Assembly: GCA_029261155.1 (NCBI GenBank)
Contig: JAJDBW010000024.1
Location: 1 to 64,000 of the forward strand
DNA length: 64,000 nucleotides
From: Nitrospirota bacterium
GTDB lineage: Bacteria; Nitrospirota; Nitrospiria; SBBL01; JAADHI01
Direction of reading: 5' to 3'
The translations under genes were made by a program, and so were the position numbers. Below the pieces are notes generated by a model. The model saw nothing but the letters and a program-made list of their open reading frames with translations. It was not told the DNA's origin and did no database searches. Positions within the stretch are counted from its first letter, which is position 1, and every line of letters begins with the position of its first letter. Shown here piece after piece: positions 22,039 through 30,363 of the stretch.

Positions 22039-22830
22039 TTATCCCTGGGCTTTCCAGGCGGACAGCGTACAGCGAAGGGCAAAGAGGGGCAGGAAGCTGT
22101 CGATGTCGTTTGAAACCGTGGTCATCACCTCGTTTGCAAGTACTGGGTCTTCGAAGCATTCGTAGGCATCCTCCAAAAATCCACCGCGCAGAAGCGGGTG
22201 ATAGAGGAAAGCCGGTCCAGAACCGGTGGGGATTTCGAGCGGGTCTTCTTGAACGACAATGTTTTCCATGCGCAGGGCTTCGAGCCATTCCTTGACTTCT
22301 TGGGCCGATGGACGCTCGGCAATATAGTCGGCCAGGGCCCGGCGCTCGCGGACCAGTTGCCGATCCGCCATTTCGCGGTCGATGCGCTGCCAGAGTGAAT
22401 CGAAGGTGCCGAGGGAGGGAAAGGTCAGTACAATTTGCCCTCCGGGTTTGAGGTGAGCGATCAAGTTTTGGAGGGCCTCGAAGCGCTTGGGACGAAAGAA
22501 CATAAAACTCAAGTTCCCGGTAATACGGTCGAATGACGGAAAATCGGGCGGCAAGGCCCGCACATCCATGCAGGCAAATGTAAGCCAAGGGAGGGCCTTG
22601 CCTTTGCGCGCCCGCGCACGTGCAATTTGACCGGGGCTGAGATCAATCCCCAAAACTCGCCCACTCGGTCCGATTTGTTCAGCCAGATAAAAAGCCGGAA
22701 TCCCCGCGCCACCGCAGGCCACATCGAGCAAGCTGAGTCCGGCTTGCACGTCTAATTGCGACAGCAGGGACTCGGCGAAGGGCGTGGACCAGGGATCGTT
22801 AAAGGGGAGTGCCCAAGATTCATTCATCAT
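22039..22830 (-). CDS. Class I SAM-dependent methyltransferase
   Basis: LLDVACGGAGIPAFYLAEQIGPSGRVLGIDLS motif I. Confidence 0.88.
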   Translation of the reverse strand: MMNESWALPFNDPWSTPFAESLLSQLDVQAGLSLLDVACGGAGIPAFYLAEQIGPSGRVLGIDLSPGQIARARARKGKALPWLTFACMDVRALPPDFPSFDRITGNLSFMFFRPKRFEALQNLIAHLKPGGQIVLTFPSLGTFDSLWQRIDREMADRQLVRERRALADYIAERPSAQEVKEWLEALRMENIVVQEDPLEIPTGSGPAFLYHPLLRGGFLEDAYECFEDPVLANEVMTTVSNDIDSFLPLFALRCTLSAWKAQG

Positions 22831-22997
22831 GGAATCGGTCTATTTTTACGGTCCTCACTTTACCACTTAGAGCCATTCATCTTAGGAGATACATTGCACC
22901 CTTACAAGCCCCTATTTCGGATTCGTTGTAGATATATTACCGGCAACGTGCAAAGAAAAGGCGCTTGCGAACAGAAAATCAAACATCGAACAGGTCT

Positions 22998-23243
22998 TTA
23001 ATGACTGAGTCCGCTCCCTTGAACACTGGATAAGGCATCCTCCCAGTCTTCCTTTTTCAAATTCTCGCTGACCTCAGCCACTCCCCTTGATAACCCGATA
23101 AACTCTTGATGCGATAAATGCAAGGTCGTCCTGCCAAAAAAAGAGAGTTGAACCCCGCCGCATTTGCACACGCGGATATCGATCTCTTTTTCTTTGGACT
23201 TTCCGCCACGATGCTTTTCATCCCAGGCATTGCCGTGTGTCAT
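22998..23243 (-). CDS. Small CxCG protein, paralogue of the next upstream gene
   Basis: AGAGGAGAA SD; VCKCGGVQLSFFGRTTLHLSHQEFIGLSRG. Confidence 0.6.
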   Translation of the reverse strand: MTHGNAWDEKHRGGKSKEKEIDIRVCKCGGVQLSFFGRTTLHLSHQEFIGLSRGVAEVSENLKKEDWEDALSSVQGSGLSH

Positions 23244-23349
23244 TTGATTCTCCTCTTCTTAAGGTTTCGATTAATTTGATGAACGCACGCGCCTCAGTTC
23301 TTTTGCCCAAGCCATGTGCCCCTTTGTTTCCCTGGCCGAATCAAAGGCC

Positions 23350-23637
23350 TCAGAAGCAAGGGCGGCGGCCCGCCAAAATCCCGAAGGCGAGCTTAAAGAG
23401 CCGCGCAGCGGCGTAAAATTGGGTTTCGGTCATATGGAGTGTGGTCGTGTCGATTCGCACATGGTAGGTTCCGCAGCGGCAGAGGGAAATGTCTCCGTTC
23501 AATGTCGAAAGCAGCGCCTCCTTCTGACAATCATGCGTATTCTTCAATATACGTTTTATCATGCGCTTATCCGCCTTTAAAAGCGCGTCCATCTCATCCG
23601 TCTTTTTTCTCTCCCGAATACCCGCCTTGCTTCCCAT
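23350..23637 (-). CDS. Small CxCG protein
   Basis: GGGAGAAG SD before ATG at 23637; LCRCGTYHVRIDTTTLHMTETQFYAAARL. Confidence 0.6.
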   Translation of the reverse strand: MGSKAGIRERKKTDEMDALLKADKRMIKRILKNTHDCQKEALLSTLNGDISLCRCGTYHVRIDTTTLHMTETQFYAAARLFKLAFGILAGRRPCF

Positions 23638-23760
23638 AGCTCTTCTCCCTTCGTTTGCGCGATTTGCCCGCCACAAATAGAACGCGTGGCGATAGAGTGT
23701 TTGCTATGGGCTTCTAGGTGCTAAAAAACCTCGACCTCAAGCCGCTACCTTAAATAATAT

Positions 23761-23775
23761 TGAGAATCATTATCA
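23761..23775. promoter_or_regulatory. Fur box
   Basis: TGAGAATCATTATCA versus 7-1-7 consensus TGATAATnATTATCA (13/14). Confidence 0.75.
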
Positions 23776-23976
23776 ATTAATGGAATTCTACACAGAGCGA
23801 CCGGCGGTGTCAAGACTTCGCAGCGTTTGAAATGGGGAAATAAGTTGCGGAGGGCTTCGACTTCATTCGGATAAAACCTAAAGTCCGGGCGATTTGGTCG
23901 GAGGAGCCTAGAAATTGTCTTGGTGAAATCAGTAGGTCCCATCGAAGGCTTCGATGATTTGAGGTGAGACCGATTG

Positions 23977-24243
23977 CTACGCCACCCTTCTTTGTTTTTC
24001 TGCGCGATCCAAATCGTAGGTGGCCTGAAAATTCATCCATAGCTTCGCGGAAGTCTTTAAGGCCTTTGCCAAATCCAAGGCCGAATCCGCAGTGATGCCG
24101 CGTTTCCCTTTAATAAGCTCATTTAATTTTGCTTTGGTCCAACCCAGTTTTCTAGCAAAGCTGACTTGCGTCATACCCTGTGGATTCAAGAACTCCTCCA
24201 ACAAAATTTCTCCAGGGTGAAACGGGTTTTTAGGTTGTTTCAT
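23977..24243 (-). CDS. higA: HigA-family antitoxin (XRE)
   Basis: NPFHPGEILLEEFLNPQGMTQVSFARKLGW...LIKGKRGITADSALDLAKAL. Confidence 0.92.
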   Translation of the reverse strand: MKQPKNPFHPGEILLEEFLNPQGMTQVSFARKLGWTKAKLNELIKGKRGITADSALDLAKALKTSAKLWMNFQATYDLDRAEKQRRVA

Positions 24244-24261
24244 TTTTCTTCGTATCCTTTC

Positions 24262-24552
24262 TTAGTGATAATCAATGACTTGGGCCATATAGGCACTCCC
24301 GTCTTTCCATCGAAAAACGACACGCCATTGATCATTGATCCGGATGGAATAAAAACCTTTCCATTTTCCCTTTAGGGGCTCAAGACGATTTCCGGGAGGG
24401 GCACTCAAATCATTTAGCTCAGCCGCTTCGTGGAGATACAGTAGTTTTCTTCTGGCCGAACGCCTCAGCGTTTCCGGAAAACCTCTTACCGCTTTGGACC
24501 TTCTATCTTCAAATAAATCTTCCGCAAGACGATTTCCAAAGCTTTCAATCAT
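24262..24552 (-). CDS. higB: HigB-type RelE-superfamily toxin
   Basis: MIESFGNRLAEDLFED...LSAPPGNRLEPLKGKWKGFYSIRINDQWRVVFRW; directly upstream of higA. Confidence 0.92.
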   Translation of the reverse strand: MIESFGNRLAEDLFEDRRSKAVRGFPETLRRSARRKLLYLHEAAELNDLSAPPGNRLEPLKGKWKGFYSIRINDQWRVVFRWKDGSAYMAQVIDYH

Positions 24553-24638
24553 GCTTAGATATTATCGGAAATCGATAACGATCGCAAGGGCCTAAAAAAG
24601 TGCCAACAACAACTCATGCTCTCATCGACACAATCCGC

Positions 24639-25541
24639 TTAAGCCTCGCCTGCGCCTCCATCGGGCTTCAGGGCATTCTTTTGAACGATCTGCGTATAGA
24701 GATCCGAGGCCCGGAATTTTTTCAATTCGAAGATCCGCTTAAGGATGTAGGGATGGGTCGACATCTTTTCCGAAAGGCGGGAGAAGAGGTCGCTGTCTAA
24801 GTCTTCCTTTTGCGAAAGCAAGGCCTCGAGGTCGAGTTGTTTAAAAAGATGTTCCCCAACCGAGAGTTTAATCAGCGCCGTCATCGAGGCCTGGAGATTG
24901 CCGCTGGCGATGAGGCCGCCCCGGTCGCAGGTGTATTCCGCCTTGCGCGTCCAGAGTAAAAAAATAAAATTCAGCACCATCGACACCAGCGGAACCCGCA
25001 CAAGCTGGGAGGTGCTGGTCAGGGCAATCCATTGGGTGTGGCCGCAGAGGATATGCGAAAATTCGTGGCCCAGTATCGAAACCAATTCTTCTTGTTCCAT
25101 GCATTCGATGGTTTTAGAATGCACCACCACGGTTTTCTTTCCGAACACGCCCATGGCGTAGGCATTAATCTCTTGATTTTGAATGACGTAGACATCGGGG
25201 ATGTCCATCCCCAAACGCATGGCCGCCGTTTCCACCGCCGCATGCACCTTTGGCAACTGCGCTTCCGTCACGCGTATGCCCTGCCCCAACAACTGGCTCT
25301 GCTTGAGTTTCACCATCGCCACGGCACCCACAACGCCCAGTAAAATCAGTCCGAAGGTCACACGCAGCAACACCAACAACACAAAAATGGAAACACCGAT
25401 GGAGAAAAGGAGGTTCAGCGTTTCACCGGGCACGCGGAAGGCATCGGGCGGGAGGCGATTGGGTTTGGAAGGGTAGAATGTGGTTTTGATGAGGTAGAGA
25501 ACCAGCCCGATAAGCAGGGCGATGAGGATTAAGCGCGGCAT
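24639..25541 (-). CDS. M48-family zinc metalloprotease
   Basis: HEFSH motif (LVSILGHEFSHILCGHTQW), N-terminal TM segments. Confidence 0.9.
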   Translation of the reverse strand: MPRLILIALLIGLVLYLIKTTFYPSKPNRLPPDAFRVPGETLNLLFSIGVSIFVLLVLLRVTFGLILLGVVGAVAMVKLKQSQLLGQGIRVTEAQLPKVHAAVETAAMRLGMDIPDVYVIQNQEINAYAMGVFGKKTVVVHSKTIECMEQEELVSILGHEFSHILCGHTQWIALTSTSQLVRVPLVSMVLNFIFLLWTRKAEYTCDRGGLIASGNLQASMTALIKLSVGEHLFKQLDLEALLSQKEDLDSDLFSRLSEKMSTHPYILKRIFELKKFRASDLYTQIVQKNALKPDGGAGEA

Positions 25542-25626
25542 GCTTGTTTTCTCTGAAAATTCGAGAAATGTCTAAAGGCGTTCAAACTGTGGATTAAACG
25601 CTGCTTTGAGAAAAAATATTCGTGTG

Positions 25627-25672
25627 ATTGTCGCCCCGCGACAATGCTTCTTGAAGCGCGGGGATTCTTTTT
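25627..25672. repeat. Overlapping alternative hairpins
   Basis: ATTGTCGC-CCC-GCGACAAT and CCCCGCG...CGCGGGG share sequence; ATTCTTTTT follows on the plus strand. Confidence 0.6.
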
Positions 25673-25709
25673 CGGTAGGTTTGCGGGGATAAGGAGTGCG
25701 CCTGGAACA

Positions 25710-26051
25710 TTACTGTGCATCGCTCAGTTCAATCAGTGGTTCGCCTTTTCCTAGCAGTTGTAGAGCCACAGGAAAACTTTTTGCCAGAACGTCTTTCAAT
25801 CGGTCATTGGATGTGTTTCCACAAGTGACCCACAAAATTTGTGGTGGCGGTCCATGTTGCTCCAGCAAGTGGAGAAAGTCGCGATCCTTTGTCATAAACA
25901 CCACTCCGTCGTCTCGCGCTGCATTAAAAATTTCCAGATCCTTTGCGTCGCGAAGACCTAAATCACGAACAGCGTGTGCTTGAATATCAAAAGTAAGATT
26001 GATCCAAGGCGCGATGGCCGGCGGTAGCTGCGCATCGATCCAGATGATCAA
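25710..26051 (-). CDS. DUF5615-family PIN-like protein (toxin-like)
   Basis: IIWIDAQLPPAIAPW, DLGLRDAKDLEIFNAARDDGVVFMTKDRDFLHLLEQHG. Confidence 0.88.
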   Translation of the reverse strand: MIIWIDAQLPPAIAPWINLTFDIQAHAVRDLGLRDAKDLEIFNAARDDGVVFMTKDRDFLHLLEQHGPPPQILWVTCGNTSNDRLKDVLAKSFPVALQLLGKGEPLIELSDAQ

Positions 26052-26272
26052 GTCGCGACCACAGGATGGTCAAAGCGATGACTCGCAAACCGAAGGCACG
26101 CTCGGATATCCTCGATTTTCAAGTCCGGTAACTCCTCAATCACTTGTTCATGGCTTAAGCCATTTGCAAGAAGGTCCAACACATCGCTCACGCGGATTCG
26201 CATGCCGCGAATGCAGGGACGCCCCCCGCATTGTTCCGGATCGACCGTAATCCCTTCTTCAAGATTTGGCAT
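26048..26272 (-). CDS. DUF433-family antitoxin-like protein
   Basis: ITVDPEQCGGRPCIRGMRIRVSDVLDLLANGLSHEQVIEELPDL; ATG at 26272 within the longer ORF; 4-bp overlap with the toxin gene. Confidence 0.9.
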   Translation of the reverse strand: MPNLEEGITVDPEQCGGRPCIRGMRIRVSDVLDLLANGLSHEQVIEELPDLKIEDIRACLRFASHRFDHPVVAT

Positions 26273-26329
26273 TTTCCATAACCTCCATCTGTGAATTATA
26301 CTACAACTGCTTGTGGCCGCCCATAGAAA

Positions 26330-26425
26330 AAGACGCACATAACAGCCACTGCGCCGACCAGATATAGTAAAATCAGGCCGATGGTCACGCGGAGCAACAC
26401 CACCAAAATAAAAAAAAGAAATGAG
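26330..26425 (-). pseudogene. Degenerate copy of the TM region of the M48 protease
   Basis: FFILVVLLRVTIGLILLYLVGAVAVMC matches VFVLLVLLRVTFGLILLGVVGAVAMVK of the 24639-25541 CDS. Confidence 0.75.
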
Positions 26426-26563
26426 GAACAGGTACCATTTGGTGATGACTTGGGTTTTCCCTTTTGCAAAACAGTGATTGCTCGATCGATTTCTTGAATT
26501 GTTTCCGAATCGTTGTTCGACGACAATAAATAGTGTCTGTCCCTCTTTTTTTGGGATTGCGAC

Positions 26564-26662
26564 AATGTGTGATTGCAAGACGAGACCCTATTATTGCAGC
26601 CGACTTTGTTATCTTTTTTCTGAAGTGCGGACGCTATAATGTGTTATTTCAAGACGAGACCC
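26564..26662. repeat. Two short direct repeats (AATGTGT-ATT-CAAGACGAGACCC)
   Basis: 26564-26589 and 26638-26662, near-identical. Confidence 0.6.
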
Positions 26663-26727
26663 GATCACGCGACACAACATTGAGGTCGGCCTCATTAACG
26701 GCTTCGATGAATTGAGCCATGATTGGT

Positions 26728-26995
26728 TGTTTCGCCTCCCTTCATTGTTGTTCCACGCGATCCAGATCGTAGGTCACCTGGAGATTCATCCATAACTTCG
26801 CGGAGGTTATTAAGGCCTTTGCCAAATCCAAAGCCGAATCGGCAGTGATGCCGCGCTTTCCTTAATGAGATCGTTTAATTTTGCTTAGGTCCAACCCAGT
26901 TTTTTAGCAAAGGCGACTTGCGTCATGCCCTGTGGATTCAAAAATTCTTCTATTAAGATTTCCCCTGAGTGGAACGGATTTTTAGGTTGTCTCAT
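26728..26995 (-). pseudogene. Decayed higA paralogue
   Basis: High nucleotide identity to 23977-24243; internal stop (WTK to WT*) and a 1-nt deletion. Confidence 0.85.
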
Positions 26996-27026
26996 TTTTC
27001 TTCGCATCCTTTATTGGTAGAATATC

Positions 27027-27088
27027 GAGGCCATGTTTACAAAATGAACTGTGAGAACTCTAACACACAATTTGTAGGCATGACCCTG
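27027..27088. repeat. Palindromic repeat copy A (degenerate)
   Basis: GGCCATGTTTACAAA...GAACTCTAACACACAATTTGTAGGCATGACC; homologous to 28634-28694. Confidence 0.7.
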
Positions 27089-27140
27089 TTTTTTCTGTTT
27101 TATAATAGTGGATGTTCCCGGAATTGGTCTCCCAAAATAG

Positions 27141-28502
27141 TTAGTTGGACTTTTCATATTTCTTAGCCAGAATAAAGCGAATCAGTCCTTCACCAGTCCG
27201 CAGTAGAGCTATAAGACTCTCTTCATGTTTTTGATTTTGATGTGTGTATTTGTTAAGTTGATTGTAAGAACTGAAGACGGCTTGGACAACAGCTTCGATG
27301 AATTCAGTATCGCTTTTGCTCGTCTCCAATACTATCCTGACGCGAGCTTTTATTTGAGGACCTTGGCGCTGGCCCTCAGGTAAGTGAATATCTGGCACCA
27401 ATAGTTGCAACAGTTGCCTTATTAATTCTCGTTGTGAAGTTGCGGCTTGACGTAAACGATCTGGGCTACCTATTTGTAATACAGACCAAGAACCTCGACG
27501 CATATCGACAAAATCTGGACTATGTTCACAGAGCAACGTGTCTAGGGCTTGATCGCCTACTTCCTCATGCCCTTGATCAGGTAGTGGAGGTATATCGGCT
27601 TCCGTTTCGGCTTCAACAAGATCCCGTAAAGAGTCAGAATAATAATTTACCGTTGCAGCCGGTAATATTATTTCCTCAGCTAATGAAAGTGAAATTGTTG
27701 GTACATTTGGAATTTCAATTTTCTCCAAATAATCGCGAAATAGATGCCCAAAAGATTGGTTTACATTTATAAGATGAGTTGATATCCACGAGAAATCGAT
27801 AGAGCTTTGTACTTGAGTAGCAACCTTGGCCATTTCGGCTTGGTGAATGGTTAAAATATTATCAATGGCACCTGTTAAATATAGATTATTTTGTTTTACA
27901 ATCTTATCGATACCAGCCAGATACGTTTGAGCTGTGAGATTACCCAACAAAATACTATTCCTCTCTTGTGCCTCAATTAATGGTCTCACGACCTCTCCAA
28001 ATATCTTCTTTGTATCGAATCTCGTAAGAATATCGTCAACAGTTGGAATTATCTTATTAATGGCATTTGCTGTAATAGGTGCTAATGCAGCATCGTTAAG
28101 TAATTTCATAGTCTTTGGTGCCAGCATATTCTTACTAATTATTTTTATTGAATCATTCAATGGTATTAGCCTATCAAAGTTCTTTGTTATATTCGCCAAG
28201 ACATCCATACGACCAAATATCTCGTTGGTGCGCATGGATATACTTTTTATTTTTTTGCTGGTTTCAAAAAGTGAGATCCTTGCTGCTGCTGACTCATCTT
28301 TACCGTCTTTGGTAAGTTGCCACCCTTTTCGATCTCGGGACACCATCCCTTGGTCTCTGAGAAGGCGCAGTGAACGACTTATAGATGGGCGTTGTGCACC
28401 CATCCGTTCAGCAAGGTCAGTGACTGTCTTAGCTGGTTTTTCTTCTAACTGCATTAATATTTCTGCTTGGCGTAGCGAACGCCTATATTGTTTTTCTTTC
28501 AT
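27141..28502 (-). CDS. wHTH (MarR-like) protein with long helical region and possible C-terminal HEPN / pPIWI-associated-nuclease-like domain
   Basis: N-term AEILMQLEEKPAKTVTDLAERMGAQRPSISRSLRLLRDQGMVSRDRKGWQLT; C-term DRLRQAATSQRELIRQLLQLLVP...YNQLNKYTHQNQKHEESLIALL. Confidence 0.6.
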   Translation of the reverse strand: MKEKQYRRSLRQAEILMQLEEKPAKTVTDLAERMGAQRPSISRSLRLLRDQGMVSRDRKGWQLTKDGKDESAAARISLFETSKKIKSISMRTNEIFGRMDVLANITKNFDRLIPLNDSIKIISKNMLAPKTMKLLNDAALAPITANAINKIIPTVDDILTRFDTKKIFGEVVRPLIEAQERNSILLGNLTAQTYLAGIDKIVKQNNLYLTGAIDNILTIHQAEMAKVATQVQSSIDFSWISTHLINVNQSFGHLFRDYLEKIEIPNVPTISLSLAEEIILPAATVNYYSDSLRDLVEAETEADIPPLPDQGHEEVGDQALDTLLCEHSPDFVDMRRGSWSVLQIGSPDRLRQAATSQRELIRQLLQLLVPDIHLPEGQRQGPQIKARVRIVLETSKSDTEFIEAVVQAVFSSYNQLNKYTHQNQKHEESLIALLRTGEGLIRFILAKKYEKSN

Positions 28503-28510
28503 GGCTCACT

Positions 28511-28534
28511 CGTAACAATAGAATTATTGTTACG
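28511..28534. promoter_or_regulatory. Perfect palindromic operator-like site
   Basis: CGTAACAATA-GAAT-TATTGTTACG immediately upstream of the start codon at 28502. Confidence 0.65.
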
Positions 28535-28633
28535 ATAATCTAGCCGATTCATGACCATTTGTCAAGATATAAGGTGATTTTTTACATACCTGAATACATA
28601 GCATAATTCGAAAAAATCAGGGGTATAAACTTT

Positions 28634-28694
28634 CAGGGCCAGGTCTACAAATTTGACTATAGAACTCTAATACGTAACTTGTAGACCTGGCCCT
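28634..28694. repeat. Palindromic repeat copy B
   Basis: Perfect 15-bp inverted repeat GGGCCAGGTCTACAA / TTGTAGACCTGGCCC with 28-nt spacer. Confidence 0.8.
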
Positions 28695-28725
28695 TAAGCT
28701 TTGTTCGGTCACTTTATATTCGGCT

Positions 28726-29172
28726 TCAGTCTTCCCCCAATGCCTCCAAATCCGCCAAATCTTTCTTTCTTCCGGTGGCTTTTTTGTTCGCGATAAAAGC
28801 GTTTAGTCCAATAAAATAAACGGGCACATCCCCAAACATCCCCTTCATTTTGTGGAGATGGGCTTCTTCCCATGTAACGCCGGTGAGCGAAGTGATCAGG
28901 TCCACGCGGACAGGCGGAACACCCAGTTGAACGATCTTGTCGGGGGAAGCAAAATCTTCTGCTTGAAGCCCAAGATCTCCAAAGCCAAATTCGCGAAGCG
29001 CCTCGACCACTTGCATGGCATTTTCGATGTCGGGACTCACGAGAATATCCAAGTCGCCCGTAAAACGCGGCGCGCCGTGGAAGGCCAATGCATAACCGCC
29101 GACGATCAAATAATCAACGTGGTGTGCGTTGAATAACGCGAGCAATTCTTTGAAGTCGCGCTGAATCTCCAT
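28726..29172 (-). CDS. Nucleotidyltransferase-like protein (MNT/DUF6036-type; TA-like)
   Basis: VDYLIVGGYALAFHGAPRFTGDLDILV. Confidence 0.85.
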   Translation of the reverse strand: MEIQRDFKELLALFNAHHVDYLIVGGYALAFHGAPRFTGDLDILVSPDIENAMQVVEALREFGFGDLGLQAEDFASPDKIVQLGVPPVRVDLITSLTGVTWEEAHLHKMKGMFGDVPVYFIGLNAFIANKKATGRKKDLADLEALGED

Positions 29173-29302
29173 AATATTGCCTTCTGAGGTCTTCGACCGC
29201 TTCGATGCGTTTTTCGACACTTTGACTGCGCCAATAGTCCAAATCTTCTTGAATCGTATTTTTATCCTTTAAAGCATGCCGCGCAATCACTTTTTTGATC
29301 AT
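29114..29302 (-). CDS. Small partner protein of the nucleotidyltransferase
   Basis: 62 aa, overlaps the next gene; LDYWRSQSVEKRIEAVEDLRRQYYG motif. Confidence 0.75.
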   Translation of the reverse strand: MIKKVIARHALKDKNTIQEDLDYWRSQSVEKRIEAVEDLRRQYYGDSARLQRIARVIQRTPR

Positions 29303-29449
29303 CGGTGCTTCTCTCCCTTATTGTTGCTCATTAAATAAGGATTCCGTTTCCGGATAGTACCTAATTAATCCGCGAGATAGCAATCTTCTCACAGTAGATT
29401 GGAAAGGGCTCAAAAATCTGAGCGGGCCCGAAGCCTATGCACCCTTCGC

Positions 29450-29607
29450 TTCAACAGTTCATCCAACGTAATCGAACACCCTTTTAACTCTGCATCAGAC
29501 GCCCGCCCGAGAAAATCAAATTTATCTCCGACCTGCCTTCCCAAATCCTCCGTTAAAATCGCGGCGGCGTATCGCAGTTCGCCAGATCAAAATGCCCGTG
29601 GATGCCG
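29450..29607 (-). pseudogene. Degenerate copy of the 3' end of the LuxE-like gene
   Basis: Aligns with 30399-30559 over about 160 bp, with frameshifting indels. Confidence 0.85.
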
Positions 29608-29627
29608 CCAATGTTCTCCATATCTCC

Positions 29628-29969
29628 TCAACGGCTTTGTCGGGCCGTAGTAGTTTTGATCTGAACCGCTACGGCGTGGAATTTTAAACCGAGCGCGTTT
29701 AATACTTTCAGGATGGTATCGAAACCTGGGCTCCGTTCCCCGGAAAGTGCTTTGTAAAGACTTTCGCGAGACAAGCCGGCATCTCGCGCGACTTGAGACA
29801 TTCCCTTGGCCCGCGCGATATCGCCCAAAGTTTTTGCAATAAAGGCCGCATCGCCATCCGCTTCTTCTAGGCAGGCTTCAAGGTAAGCAGCCATTTCCTC
29901 TGGGCTGCGAAGATGTTCAGCGACATCGTATTTTGTCGTCTTGGTTTTAGGCATGGTTTTAGCCATCAT
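29628..29969 (-). CDS. Addiction-module antidote (XRE-type)
   Basis: DVAEHLRSPEEMAAYLEACLEE...DIARAKGMSQVARDAGLSRESLYKALSGERSPGFDTILKVLNALGL. Confidence 0.92.
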   Translation of the reverse strand: MMAKTMPKTKTTKYDVAEHLRSPEEMAAYLEACLEEADGDAAFIAKTLGDIARAKGMSQVARDAGLSRESLYKALSGERSPGFDTILKVLNALGLKFHAVAVQIKTTTARQSR

Positions 29970-29975
29970 TCACTC

Positions 29976-30266
29976 CTATAGATTTCGTGCGAGACTTGAG
30001 GCGGATTTAATATCCTTGGCTTGGGTCCGTTTGTCGCCACCCGCCAACAAAATAATAATCTGACGTCCTACCTTTTTGTAATACACCCGATAACCGGGTC
30101 CATAATCGATGCGCAACTCCGAAATGCCTTCACCAAGGGCTTTCACATCCCCAGGATTTCCAGATGCCAATCGTTCAATCCGGACAAGAATGCGAGCGCG
30201 TGCACGTCGGTCATGTAATCCATCAAGCCAGTGAGTAAAAACATCCGTTTTGCGAATTTCAAGCAT
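29976..30266 (-). CDS. RelE/HigB-type addiction-module killer protein
   Basis: FTHWLDGLHDRRARARILVRIERLASGNPGDVKALGEGISELRIDYGPGYRVYY. Confidence 0.92.
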   Translation of the reverse strand: MLEIRKTDVFTHWLDGLHDRRARARILVRIERLASGNPGDVKALGEGISELRIDYGPGYRVYYKKVGRQIIILLAGGDKRTQAKDIKSASSLARNL

Positions 30267-30363
30267 AGCTATAGTGTAGCCTTGTGGCTACGCCATGTCA
30301 ACGAATATTGCGTGGTGGAGGAATGGGAGGAACACCCAGATGAGAATCGATAATCCAGCCGGG

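Noticed and set aside
26273-26578. N-terminal extension of the DUF433 ORF
   Set aside because: DUF433 homology begins at MPNLEEGITV (26272); upstream sequence is repeats and the M48 fossil
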